From Anas platyrhynchos (Eukaryota > Chordata > Aves > Anseriformes > Anatidae), in NCBI RefSeq assembly GCF_047663525.1, contig NC_092617.1, forward strand, positions 4,158,501-4,222,500: a stretch of DNA of 64,000 nt. Direction: 5' to 3'. Within the stretch, counting starts at the first letter, position 1, and the number at the start of each line of letters is the position of its first letter. Below, piece after piece: positions 11,008-20,130 of the stretch. A program made the position numbers and the translations under genes. Under the pieces are notes generated by a model, which was not told the origin of the DNA, did no database searches, and saw only the letters and a list, made by a program, of their open reading frames with translations.

Positions 11008-11670
11008 CTTCCTCATAGAGGCTAGTGCCAACCTTCCGCATTACATTTTGTGGCAGCTTATTCTCTCCTGCTCTTTCCCACTATCAAAGGAAGCTCCATA
11101 AGGGTGGAAACCACTCCTGAAGTAGGCATCCCAAACCAGCAGGCTCCTTGTGGCCTGTTAACCAACCAGACACAAGTCACCTCAGCAGCAGCTTCCAAGC
11201 CAGGGGCCTGCTGCTGGCCTTGCAGCTTCTTGGCTAGACACAGCCAAGCCTTGTGCCTCCTGCTGTCCAGTCATGGACTCAAGCAGAAGGGACAGGACAA
11301 CCCATCTGGGGGCCTTCTTTCTGCCTGGGTCCTCGTGGGTCTGGAGGCAGAGGGGATCCCCCAGTCAGCATGCCAAGCAGGTGCCTTCTGCTGGCCTAGC
11401 AGGGCCACTGCCAGATGTCAGCCCAAAAGTGCAGATCCCAGGGAGAAGGCAGGTGTGACCTGCCACCTACACACAGAAGTGACCTCCCAGTCCCTTTCCG
11501 TGACACGTTTCTTCTGCTGCCCTATCAAGTGCAGAGACAGAAGTGACCTCACAGTCCCTTTCTGTGACACGTTCCTGCTGTTGCCCTTTCCACTGCAGAG
11601 GCAGAAGTGACCTCACAGTCCCTGCCACAGTCACATTCCTCCTGCTGGGGAAAGAGATCCTGAGGTAGAG
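11008..11670 (+). repeat. Duplicated block 1, copy 2, with 64-bp repeat
   Basis: A full copy of block 1. Its 3' part, from about 11475, holds tandem units of about 64 bp, each starting AGAAGTGACCTC and followed by CAGTCCCTTTC and GTGACACGTTYCTTCTGC-like sequence. Open frames cross it but differ between copies. Confidence 0.75.
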
Positions 11671-12450
11671 CTGACCTCTCTCTACTCTCCTAGGGACTAG
11701 ATTTGACCTTTCTGGGTTATAGATTAAACAAAGTTTTAGATGAAGCATTTGGTGTTCTGCTTGTGGTGTCAGGTCTCTGGTTAGGGTATGGGCAAGCATT
11801 ATGCTTAAGGGTTTTGTTTACATCTGTCAAGAAGTCTAAGATGAAATAGAGCAATTTAATGTTAGTGTTAGGGGCAGTGATTCGGGTGAGCAAGAGAGTA
11901 AATGTAAGGGAAAGGGGCTATGGGCTGAGTTTTTCTTCAGGTGATACTTTGATTTCTGCATTACAGTAGTGGAGTCCTGTCAGGGTGTTTGTGTAATGTT
12001 TAGGTTGAGGTATTATTATTACTGTTGAAAACAGTTTATAGGCCCTACAAGACTGTTTGAAGTCAGTGTCACAGCAGCCTCAACATTACATGAACCCTCG
12101 TACCTCTGCAAAGGTAAGCTTCTGAGCTCCTCCTCCCTTCTCTTCCCTCCCCCAAATCTCACATCTGTCCTGGCCAGGTTACTCCTGACCTCCCCATATC
12201 AGTCATCTAACTGGGATCAGCTTTCTGATGGCTTTCATTATATCAAAGTACCTGTCTCACCTCTGCTGGCTACTCTATTCCGTACTATTAGACTGCGCTA
12301 TACTCTACACTCTGTTGGCCATTCTAGTCTGTTACTATGAAAGCCTCACATGGGAACTCTTACAGCAGATAACTAGAGGCCATGATTACAGACAGGCAAA
12401 GGCACTGTGCTGAGAAAAGTCTTGGTTTGTTTTGCTGAAGCAGAAAGCCA
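11671..12450 (+). repeat. Duplicated block 2, copy 1
   Basis: AT-rich non-coding sequence carrying TTTGGTGTTCTGCTTGTG near its start and GGGATCAGCTTTCTGATGGC near its end. It follows block 1 here and at 20130, 49800 and 59725, and inverted copies lie at 34440-34930 and 35220-35530. Confidence 0.65.
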
Positions 12451-12640
12451 AGGTCTGATCCCAGCCACTGGGAGGGGAGATCCTGCACCCCCAGCACCTC
12501 CATGTCTCACTCAGGGCTCTTCCTGGAGTCTGTGGGGTAGGGGACGATGACCATAATATCATGTGAAGGACAGCATTATGACACCATCCAGCGTTTTCAC
12601 ATGGTTCAAAGGAGAATACATTGTCCCAATGCCACGAGTA
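12365..12640 (+). repeat. Duplicated block 3, copy 2 (split by LTR insertions)
   Basis: Closely parallels 60385-60640. The paralogue continues uninterrupted past CCAATGCCATGAGTA, whereas here the match stops at 12640 and resumes near 17124. The paralogue therefore serves as the empty site for the solo LTR and element A nested between. Confidence 0.7.
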
Positions 12641-12644
12641 TGTG

Positions 12645-13242
12645 TGTCCTGGTTTCAGTTAGCACAGAATTAATTTTCTTCCTAGTAGCTGGTGGAATGC
12701 TGTGTTTTGGCTTAGGATGAGAAGAGTGCTGATAACACCCCGATGCTTTAATTGTTGCAGAGCAGTGCTTATACTAAGCCAAGGACATCTCAGCCTTTTG
12801 CTCTGTCCTGCCAACGGGCAGGCTGGGGGTGCAGTAAGAGCTGGGAGGGGACAGACCCAGGACAGGTGACCCAAACTAGCCAAAGGGGTATTCCATACCA
12901 TCTGACGTCATGCTAAACAATATATAGGGGTGGCTAGCTGGGGGGGAAGGGGCCGGACTGCTCGGGGTTAGGCTGGGCATCGGTCAGCGAGTGGTGAGCA
13001 ATTGCATTGTGCATCACTTGTTTGTACATACTATTATTACTTTCCTATTATCATCATTGTATTATTATTGTTATTATTTTTATTATTATTTTGTTATTAT
13101 TATTTTCCTGTCTTATTAAACTGTCTTTATCTCAACTCACGGGCTTCACTTTCCATTTCTCTCCCCCGTCCCGGAGAGGGAGGGGGGAGGGTGAGCGAAC
13201 GGCTGCGTGGTGTTTAGCTGCCGGCCGGGTTAAACCACAACA
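12645..13242 (+). repeat. Element A 5' LTR
   Basis: Starts TGTCCTGGTTTCAG and ends TTAAACCACAACA (TG...CA). It contains a CRE palindrome, a TATA box, a long TTA-rich tract (13030-13110) and ATTAAA at 13115-13120 as a possible polyadenylation signal. Confidence 0.93.
12903..12927 (+). promoter_or_regulatory. CRE palindrome plus TATA box in LTR
   Basis: TGACGTCA at 12903-12910 is a perfect cAMP-response element, 10 bp before TATATA at 12921-12926. The same pair lies at 16096-16103 and 16114-16119 in the 3' LTR. The LTR at 43869-44432 keeps the CRE (44166-44173, inverted) but has a degraded TATA. Element D keeps the TATA but has TGAAGTCA in place of the CRE. Confidence 0.65.
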
Positions 13243-13249
13243 GCCTTTT

Positions 13250-13267
13250 TGGCGCCCAACGTGGGGC
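13250..13267 (+). other. Primer-binding site, tRNA-Lys type
   Basis: TGGCGCCCAACGTGGGGC begins 7 bp after the LTR end and is complementary to the 3' end of the tRNA-Lys(1,2) type used by several class II retroviruses. It is identical in element D (57585-57602, -) and decayed in E (31220-31237). Confidence 0.8.
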
Positions 13268-13358
13268 CCGAAAGGTTGAGATAACGGCAGATCTGACCAG
13301 AGTGTGTTAAACTAAAATTGGTGTAAGGATTAGACCTGCTTAATAGTCACTTGTCATA

Positions 13359-15698
13359 ATGCTGATTGCTTTAATCTCAACTTTGCTGCGCCTGTTTTCC
13401 AAATTGAGTATTATAGTACATTATTTTCCGTATTTACTCTCTGTCGTGTTGTTTATCCTCTCCGGGCCCTGGTTTCAGATCATTATGGTGCTGTGTGTTG
13501 TAGCAATGGCTTATGAGACGATGAAATATGTGGTCATGACTCTAACTTGTTATTTGTATTCAGTAACATCGTCGACTCTGTACTTTGGAAACTGTATCTT
13601 GGAAACTATTAGCAATTATACCTATTGTTTTTTTCCATTAAGGAGTCAATCTGTGGAGGGGAAAGGGGAGGATATTTTTCCTTACTTGCTTACTCTCCCT
13701 TTCTCCTTCACCACCCCTGTATCCTCCTGGGTCACTCTGCCTTCCTCCTTCACCACCCTCTTATCCCCTGAGCTTGTCACAATAGCTCTCCAAGATATTG
13801 AATATTTCTGGAATACTCAGAGTACCATAGTCTTGTTGTTCTGCCTCATGAATGCACTTCAGGTTCTGCTTAAAGTTAAACAACTACTTGGGAAGCTCTT
13901 CTGGAGATCTGCCCGGGGGCAGGATAGTTGTGGGTGGCAGGGAGTATGGGCGGATATGGGCAGGCATCTAGAGCAGTTGGCACCCCCAGTGTGTTGGAAA
14001 TTCACCCCTGAACAATGGCAAAATCCTCAAAAACTGGCAGCATATGAAGGAGTTCGATCTGCTTCGGAGGTGGTCGGTACTGAAGCGCAACTCCTCCTAG
14101 CACCCCGATTGCCAGTACTAGGCTGGATGTTCAAGGGAAGGGTCCCCTCTACGCATCATGCAACTGATGCTACATGGAGCAAGTGGGTTGCATTGATTAC
14201 TCAGCGGGCTCGAATAGGAAACCCCAGTCGCCCAGGAATATTGGAAGTGATCATGGACTGGCCAGAAGGCAAATACTTTGGGATATCATCAGAGGAGGAG
14301 GTGGGTCGTGCTGAAGAAGCCCCACTGTACAACCAGTTGCCAGAGAATGAAAAGAAATATGCCCTGTTCACTGATGGGTCCTGTCGTATTGTGGGGAAGC
14401 ATCGGAGATGGAAGGCTGCTGTATGGAGTCCTACGCGACGAGTTGCAGAAGCTGCTGAGGGAGAAGGTGAATCGAGTCAGTTTGCAGAAGTGAAAGCCAT
14501 TCAGCTGGCTTTAGACATTGCTGAACGAGAAAAATGGCCAGTTCTCTATCTCTACACCGATTCATGGATGGTAGCAAATGCCCTGTGGGGATGGTTACAG
14601 CAATGGAAGCAAAACAACTGGCAGCGTAGGGGCAAACCCATCTGGGCTGCTGCATTGTGGCAAGATATTGCTGCTCGGGTAGAGAACCTGGCTGTGAAAG
14701 TACGCCACGTAGATGCTCATGTGCCCAAAAATCGGGCTACTGAAGAACATCAAAACAACCAGCAGGTGGATCAGGCTGCTAAGATTGAAGTAGCTCAGGT
14801 GGACTTGGATTGGCAGCATAAAGGTGAATTATTTATAGCCCGATGGGCCCATGACACCTCAGGCCATCAAGGTAGAGATGCAACATACAGATGGGCTCGT
14901 GATCGAGGGGTGGACTTGACCATGGATGCTATAGCACAGGTTATTCATGACTGTGAAACATGTGCTGCAATCAAGCAAGCCAAACGGTCAAAGCCTCTTT
15001 GGTATGGAGGACGATGGCTGAAATATAAATATGGAGAGGCCTGGCAGATTGATTACATCACACTCCCTCAAACTCGCAATGGCAAGCGCCACGTACTTAC
15101 AATGGTGGAAGCAACCACCGGATGGCTGGAAACATATCCTGTGCCTCATGCCACCGCCCGGAACACCATCCTGGGCCTTGAAAAGCAAGTCCTATGGCGA
15201 CATGGCACCCCAGAAAGAATAGAATCAGACAATGGGACTCACTTCCGAAACAACCTTATAGACACTTGGGCCAAAGAACATGGTATTGAATGGGTGTATC
15301 ACATCCCCTATCATGCACCAGCCTCCGGGAAAGTTGAACGATACAATGGCCTGTTAAAGACTACCTTGAAAGCAATGGGCGCTGGGACGTTCAAAAACTG
15401 GGATACGCATTTAGCAAAGGCCACTTGGTTAGTCAATACTAGGGGATCTACCAACCGAGCTGGACCTGCCCAATCAAACCTGTTACGTACTGTAGATGGG
15501 GATAAAGTTCCTGTAGTGCATGTAAAAAATATGCTGGGTAAAACAGTCTGGGCTACTCCTGCCTCAGGAAAAGGCAAACCTATTCGTGGAATTGTTTTCG
15601 CTCAGGGACCTGGATACACTTGGTGGGTGATGCAAAAGAACGGAGAGGTCCGGTGTGTACCTCAAGGAGATTTAATACTGGGTGAGAATAGCCCATGA
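13359..15698 (+). CDS. Leader-RNase H-integrase fusion ORF of element A
   Basis: An uninterrupted 779-codon ORF. Residues 1 to about 227 are the ERVL-like leader: hydrophobic, with putative membrane helices in the first 80 residues and again near 160. Sequence then switches abruptly to the end of RT and the tether. RNase H keeps its acidic set: Asp in LFTDGS (about 338), Glu in FAEVKA (about 378), Asp in LYTDSW (about 401) and Asp in QQVDQA (about 470). Integrase has the His-His-Cys-Cys finger (about 497-535) and a DDE triad near 563, 624 and 660, with exactly 35 residues between the last two. RT and protease are absent, so it cannot copy itself. The fused frame is most simply a deletion that happened to stay in frame. 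Whether it is translated is unknown. Confidence 0.9.
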   Translation: MLIALISTLLRLFSKLSIIVHYFPYLLSVVLFILSGPWFQIIMVLCVVAMAYETMKYVVMTLTCYLYSVTSSTLYFGNCILETISNYTYCFFPLRSQSVEGKGEDIFPYLLTLPFSFTTPVSSWVTLPSSFTTLLSPELVTIALQDIEYFWNTQSTIVLLFCLMNALQVLLKVKQLLGKLFWRSARGQDSCGWQGVWADMGRHLEQLAPPVCWKFTPEQWQNPQKLAAYEGVRSASEVVGTEAQLLLAPRLPVLGWMFKGRVPSTHHATDATWSKWVALITQRARIGNPSRPGILEVIMDWPEGKYFGISSEEEVGRAEEAPLYNQLPENEKKYALFTDGSCRIVGKHRRWKAAVWSPTRRVAEAAEGEGESSQFAEVKAIQLALDIAEREKWPVLYLYTDSWMVANALWGWLQQWKQNNWQRRGKPIWAAALWQDIAARVENLAVKVRHVDAHVPKNRATEEHQNNQQVDQAAKIEVAQVDLDWQHKGELFIARWAHDTSGHQGRDATYRWARDRGVDLTMDAIAQVIHDCETCAAIKQAKRSKPLWYGGRWLKYKYGEAWQIDYITLPQTRNGKRHVLTMVEATTGWLETYPVPHATARNTILGLEKQVLWRHGTPERIESDNGTHFRNNLIDTWAKEHGIEWVYHIPYHAPASGKVERYNGLLKTTLKAMGAGTFKNWDTHLAKATWLVNTRGSTNRAGPAQSNLLRTVDGDKVPVVHVKNMLGKTVWATPASGKGKPIRGIVFAQGPGYTWWVMQKNGEVRCVPQGDLILGENSP

Positions 15699-15837
15699 AC
15701 TGAATTGTACCATGTTAAATAGTATATTATACTGTATGTTATCACTACCATGATTACTATAGGTGACTAATTAGAATGTATGGAAAAGAGTGTAACCTGA
15801 GCATGACATAAATGGTATGGAATAAGGGGTGGATAGA

Positions 15838-16435
15838 TGTCCTGGTTTCAGTTAGCACAGAATTAATTTTCTTCCTAGTAGCTGGTGGAATGCTGTGTTT
15901 TGGCTTAGGATGAGAAGAGTGCTGATAACACCCCGATGCTTTAATTGTTGCAGAGCAGTGCTTATACTAAGCCAAGGACATCTCAGCCTTTTGCTCTGTC
16001 CTGCCAACGGGCAGGCTGGGGGTGCAGTAAGAGCTGGGAGGGGACAGACCCAGGACAGGTGACCCAAACTAGCCAAAGGGGTATTCCATACCATCTGACG
16101 TCATGCTAAACAATATATAGGGGTGGCTAGCTGGGGGGGAAGGGGCCGGACTGCTCGGGGTTAGGCTGGGCATCGGTCAGCGAGTGGTGAGCAATTGCAT
16201 TGTGCATCACTTGTTTGTACATACTATTATTACTTTCCTATTATCATCATTGTATTATTATTGTTATTATTTTTATTATTATTTTGTTATTATTATTTTC
16301 CTGTCTTATTAAACTGTCTTTATCTCAACTCACGGGCTTCACTTTCCATTTCTCTCCCCCGTCCCGGAGAGGGAGGGGGGAGGGTGAGCGAACGGCTGCG
16401 TGGTGTTTAGCTGCCGGCCGGGTTAAACCACAACA
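15838..16435 (+). repeat. Element A 3' LTR
   Basis: Same length and, where compared by eye, the same bases as the 5' LTR at a constant offset of 3193. It is preceded only by a weak purine run (AATAAGGGGTGG). It is followed by the second copy of the ATGTG target duplication. Confidence 0.93.
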
Positions 16436-16436
16436 A

Positions 16437-17119
16437 TGTGAAATATGTTCATCTGATTCGTGTCGATATGGAACAATTCTAGGGCCGCATGGTATGATGA
16501 ATGTGACCTTCTGTCTTACATACCCTTGGATAACCACACGTCTAAGTGAAACAGAGTCTAGCAGTTTGTGTCAATAGAGCGTTTGAAGGGTAAACCTTGA
16601 GACTCGGGTCTAGGGGATAAGAGAACAAAGGATTTTCCCAAAACTGCTGACTTTTGCATGGGACAAGTCTCTGATATCTGGGAGAAGAGAACAAAGGGGT
16701 TTCAAAATAACTGCTAACTATGGCATGTGGCACTGCACGGGTCTCTGAGATCCGGCTAAGAGATGACCAAATATGAAGAAGGGGGGAAGATGAAGAACAA
16801 TTGAAGAACCAAGCCTGGAAGGAAGACTATGAGCCTTCAGTACAAGCAACCCCCCAGAGGGACCACAGGAGACTGATACGTATGCGTCTGTGGGATGGTT
16901 CAGATGCCGGGAAACTAATTATAATAACCCTGCCTTTTCCAAAAAGTGGTGTAGAATATGTATTAGCCTAGGAGCATAAAAAACCAGCCACCTGATGTAA
17001 CAGGTGTGCATCTTGGTGGAGCAGAGACTCCTGGCACACCCAGTGCTGTTTGCTTGCCTCTATTCCTTTAAGAAATTGTAAACTTTAATTGCAATCCTAT
17101 TTGGGACTCATTTATTGCA
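16437..17119 (+). mobile_element. Solo LTR of another ERV, host to element A
   Basis: Runs TGTGAAATATG...TTTATTGCA. AGTA precedes its start (12637-12640, left of element A) and AGTA follows its end (17120-17123), a 4-bp target duplication typical of class I ERVs. Element A inserted after its fourth base. It contains GGTGGAGCAGAGACTCC and CACCCAGTGCTG near the 3' part, shared with the LTRs at 4239 and 63497. It has no internal region. Confidence 0.75.
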
Positions 17120-17167
17120 AGTATAAGATGTCTCCTCATAAGCAATGGCCAAGGGGACTGTGGGTAG

Positions 17168-17185
17168 TGGTGCCGAAACCCGGGA
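17168..17185 (+). other. Primer-binding site, tRNA-Phe type
   Basis: TGGTGCCGAAACCCGGGA is complementary to the 3' end of tRNA-Phe including CCA. It is identical in element C (53813-53830, -). Here it survives although nearly all of the 5' LTR before it is gone. Confidence 0.8.
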
Positions 17186-17265
17186 AAACTCCTGGATTCG
17201 GGTGAACGGCGGCCGGAGTGGCGGGACCAGCCCAGCAGGGAGGACGCTCCCCGACCAACAAGGAA

Positions 17266-18331
17266 GATGGAAACCCTTGTGAAGGTCGTATCAAAATTAT
17301 GGAAGCTATGGGGTGGCTCAGCTGAGGAAGCCAGGGCTGCCAGTGGGGAACCATAGCCTGAGGAAATCTGGGAGAGACCACCGCCATGTGCGCCCCAATA
17401 CGGCGCTGAACTAGAAGACGAAGAGTCGGGCGAAGAAGCCTCCGGAGGGAACGGGGATGAAGTGCTAGGTTTTACTAACATGTGCAAATGGGAGAAAGAG
17501 AACGGCTGTGGGGGCGACTGGGGAGGAGGTAGAAGTGGGAGAGAGGGGCAGAGAGCCAATCGGAACGTCCATCCGAAAATACGCTCTTGTGGGGCAAACA
17601 CCTCACCGAGAAGGCGGCGGGGCGAGCCATGATGGAGAGAGCGGCCCCCCCACAGGGGTGGTGGGCGGGGCCGGAACTCAATGGGAGGGTACCGGAACTC
17701 GGAGGTGACCAATCAGTCGAGCTCCGACTGCGGATCAGATACCGATTCAAATTCAGAGGAGGAGGAAATGGGGACAGATAGCCAAAATATCCCCATCCGA
17801 GATAAAGCTGCACTGTGAGGGGGAGAAATTCCTCTCACAGATTGGAGGAAAATTAAGATTGCGTGTGCTGTCTGGACTCTATCGGCCACGCTAGCGTTCC
17901 CGGTCTGGGTGACAGACAGGGGGCAGAGGGTTCACTCACCAATAAACCCTAAGGATGTACAAGCAATTGGTAAAGCCATTGAGGACAAAGGGCTTAATTC
18001 TGCAATGGTCTCCACCCTCATAGATGGTGTTTTCAGGGGAGACGACATGCTCCCGTTTGATATAAAACAAACTTGTGGACTGATCTTTGATGGGGGGGGG
18101 ATGATCATTTTTAAACGAGAATGGGGGGACAACTGTATGAGACAACTGGCCCAAGTAACTGGGGCAGATCACACACTGTATGGCTCTAGTCTGCAGCGGC
18201 TAATGGGTACGGACCCAACAGTGATCACCCCCCAGGCGCAAGTCCAGGGCCTGAGGGCCCACGAAGGTATGGCAACTCGTGCGGCCAGAGAAGCTCCAAA
18301 CAGCCAACGCCCCAACTTAGAACAAAACTAA
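17266..18331 (+). pseudogene. Element B gag pseudogene
   Basis: Parallels the 370-codon gag of element C from the shared METLVKVVSK start. It has several nonsense codons in the acidic N-terminal half (for example near 17356 and 17630) and at least one frameshift. The capsid-like part is open at 17909-18331. There it reads FPVWV, whereas element C has FLVWV, so B keeps the proline expected at a capsid N terminus. Inactive. Confidence 0.85.
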
Positions 18332-18765
18332 TGAAAACTGAGTTTCTGTTCACAGGAACGGATCATCGGGCACCCCCGTAGTCTGTATACCCCGGCGACA
18401 TGAGAAGACAATAAGTCAGCAAGCGTCCTGTCTAAGCCTGAGAGTTCCACACTGGCAGAATCCAGACACCAGCGAAGCGGCCTCCGTGGGTGGGGGGCTG
18501 CAATGCGTTTGTGTGATCTTATCTTTGGACCTTGTATACTAAATATGCTTGTCTTGTTTGTTAAAAGTTGGTTAGAGAAAGTTAACATTATGTTGGTAGA
18601 ACACCAACAACTACTTTAAGAGTGTATTTACTCAGGGTTACCAGTTACCTCTTAGTTTTCTCCTGGTTATTGTGTCTTATGTTTTTTAGTTAAGTTATGA
18701 TGTCTACGTCTTAAGATTGTTATATTTTAGCTAATTTGGTTGTGCATAGGGAGGGGGGAAATGTG

Positions 18766-18949
18766 AGACCCTGGCTGTAAAGGTACGCCACGTAGATGCT
18801 CATGTGCCCAAGAATCGGGCTACTGAATTAGATCAAAACAACCAGCAGGTAGATCAGGCTGCTAAGTAGCTCAGGTGGACCTGGATTGGCAGCATAAAGG
18901 TGAATTATTTATAGCCCGATGGGCCCATGACCTTGATCAGCTCCAGGGA
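18766..18949 (+). pseudogene. ERVL-like pol scrap plus CR1 bases inside element B
   Basis: Corresponds to the RNase H/integrase border of element A but with a small deletion after GGCTGCTAAG. That deletion is shared exactly with element D (54117-54300, -). It ends in CTTGATCAGCTCCAGGGA, a CR1 3'-region stretch on the minus strand, directly abutting the LTR. Confidence 0.85.
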
Positions 18950-19216
18950 TGTGGGTAGTTAGGGTCTGGCGGCCGGAAGATGTCGCGATGTACGGAAAGG
19001 TGGAGCCCCTCCCTTGATGGACAGTAGTGTGTGGTCTGTGATGTAAGCAAGCGGAAGTGACGCTATGGGCCTCGGGTATATAAGCCCATGTGACTCGACA
19101 ATAAACGCCATTTGCCATCCACCACATTGGTGTCTGTGAGCCGATGGACCGAGCGGCCTGGGGTTGGTCGCCGTGCCGTTCCTGAACCAGGTCGCCACTG
19201 CCCCCAGAAGGCAACA
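18950..19216 (+). repeat. Element B LTR (267 bp)
   Basis: TGTGGGTAGTTAGGG...GAAGGCAACA, the same length as both LTRs of element C. It contains a TATATAA-like box at about 19077 (GGTATATAAGCCC) and AATAAA near 19101. Followed by CR1-derived sequence, not by a target duplication. Confidence 0.88.
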
Positions 19217-19224
19217 GTCCTGAA

Positions 19225-19505
19225 TGTTATGGGGCTGTGCAGGTCAAAATTAGAAGGGGCCAAGCCCATCTGGAGCTCAATCCATCTATTACTGTCAAAG
19301 AAAATTAAAAATATAAAATAAAATGAAATAAAATAAAATAAAATAAGATAAAAATGATATAAATAGTTTAAATGAAGGAGGATTAGGGAGAATCATAATG
19401 TTTTATTGAATTTTGGGGGGAAAACCCAGTGACAAGGAATGAGGTAAAGGCTGAGACAATTAATGCCTTCTTTGCCTCTGTTACTAGCAGCAAGACCAGT
19501 TTTTC
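19225..19505 (+). mobile_element. CR1 ORF2 fragment
   Basis: Translation (CRSKLEGAK..., later VKAETINAFFASVTSSKTS) matches the linker between endonuclease and RT of CR1. Paralogous copies lie at 48905-49185 and 58855-59107, each followed directly by block 1. An AAAAT-rich run at about 19315-19350 interrupts it. Confidence 0.65.
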
Positions 19506-20130
19506 CCCTGTATATTTCTTCCTCCTCATGGCCAGTGCCAACCTTCCAATGCAAGATTTGTGGCAGTTTTTTCTCTCCTGCTCTTTCCTACTACCAAAGG
19601 AAGCTCCATCAACATGGAAACCCCTCCTGAAGTAGGCATCCCAACCCAGCAGGCTCCTTGTGGCCTCTCAGCCAACCAGACACAAGTCACCTCAGCAGCA
19701 GCTTCCAAGCCAGGGGCCTGCTGCTGGCCTTGCAGCTTCTTGGCTAGACACAGCCAAGCCTTGTGCCTGCTGCTGTGCAGTCATGGACTCAAGCAGAAGG
19801 GACAGGACAACCCATATGGGGGCCTTCTTTCTGTCTGGGTCCTCCTGGGTCTGCAGGCAGAGGGGATCCCCCAGTCAGCATGCCAAGCAGGTGTCTACTG
19901 CTGACCTAGCAGGGCCACTGCCAGATGTCAGCCCAAAAGTGCAGCTCCCAGGGAGAAGTCAAAGGTGACCTGACACCTCCAGACACAAGTGACCTCACAG
20001 TCCCTTTCTGTGACACGTTCCTGCTGCTGCGCTATGAACCACAGAGACAGAAGTGACCTCACAGACCCTGCCATAGTCACATTCCTGCTGCTGGGGCAGG
20101 AGATCCTGAGGCAGAGCTGAGCTTTCTCTA
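19505..20130 (+). repeat. Duplicated block 1, copy 3
   Basis: A full-length copy with the 64-bp TGACCT repeat in its 3' part (about 19965-20100). It joins the preceding CR1 fragment at the same base as the copies at 49188 and 59108. Confidence 0.75.

Larger units (their letters stand above)
12645..16435 (+). mobile_element. Element A: young ERVL-like provirus with internal deletion
   Basis: Paired 598-bp LTRs (12645-13242 and 15838-16435) bound a 2.6-kb interior. A 5-bp target duplication, ATGTG, flanks it at 12640-12644 and 16436-16440. The interior holds a Lys-type primer-binding site and a single long ORF joining a leader protein to RNase H and integrase. Most of Gag, all of protease and the RT core are missing. 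There is no env, as usual for ERVL. The LTRs look identical by eye, so insertion was recent and was presumably mobilised in trans. Confidence 0.92.
17159..19216 (+). mobile_element. Element B: rearranged Phe-primed ERV
   Basis: Order: nine-base LTR stub (17159-17167), primer-binding site, broken gag, a non-coding 3' region, polypurine tract (18749-18761), four-base LTR stub, then an ERVL-like pol scrap (18766-18930), a 19-base CR1 piece and a full 267-bp LTR (18950-19216). The pol/CR1/LTR junction is the one found at locus C-D. The flanks GGGGAC and GTCCTG are not a target duplication. The element was assembled by rearrangement and did not insert as it stands. Confidence 0.85.

Noticed and set aside
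12659-12901. An 80-codon minus-strand ORF found in both LTRs of element A, again as an inverted copy at 57938-58180
   Set aside because: Conserved only because the LTR is conserved. It lies antisense in U3 and no retroviral LTR protein of this kind is expected. Similarity among LTRs does not by itself show coding.
16437-16577. A Cys-rich peptide after the element A 3' LTR (CEICSSDSC...) that might be env
   Set aside because: The sequence lies in the first 140 bp of a solo LTR with matching TG/CA ends and AGTA target copies, so U3 is the simpler reading.
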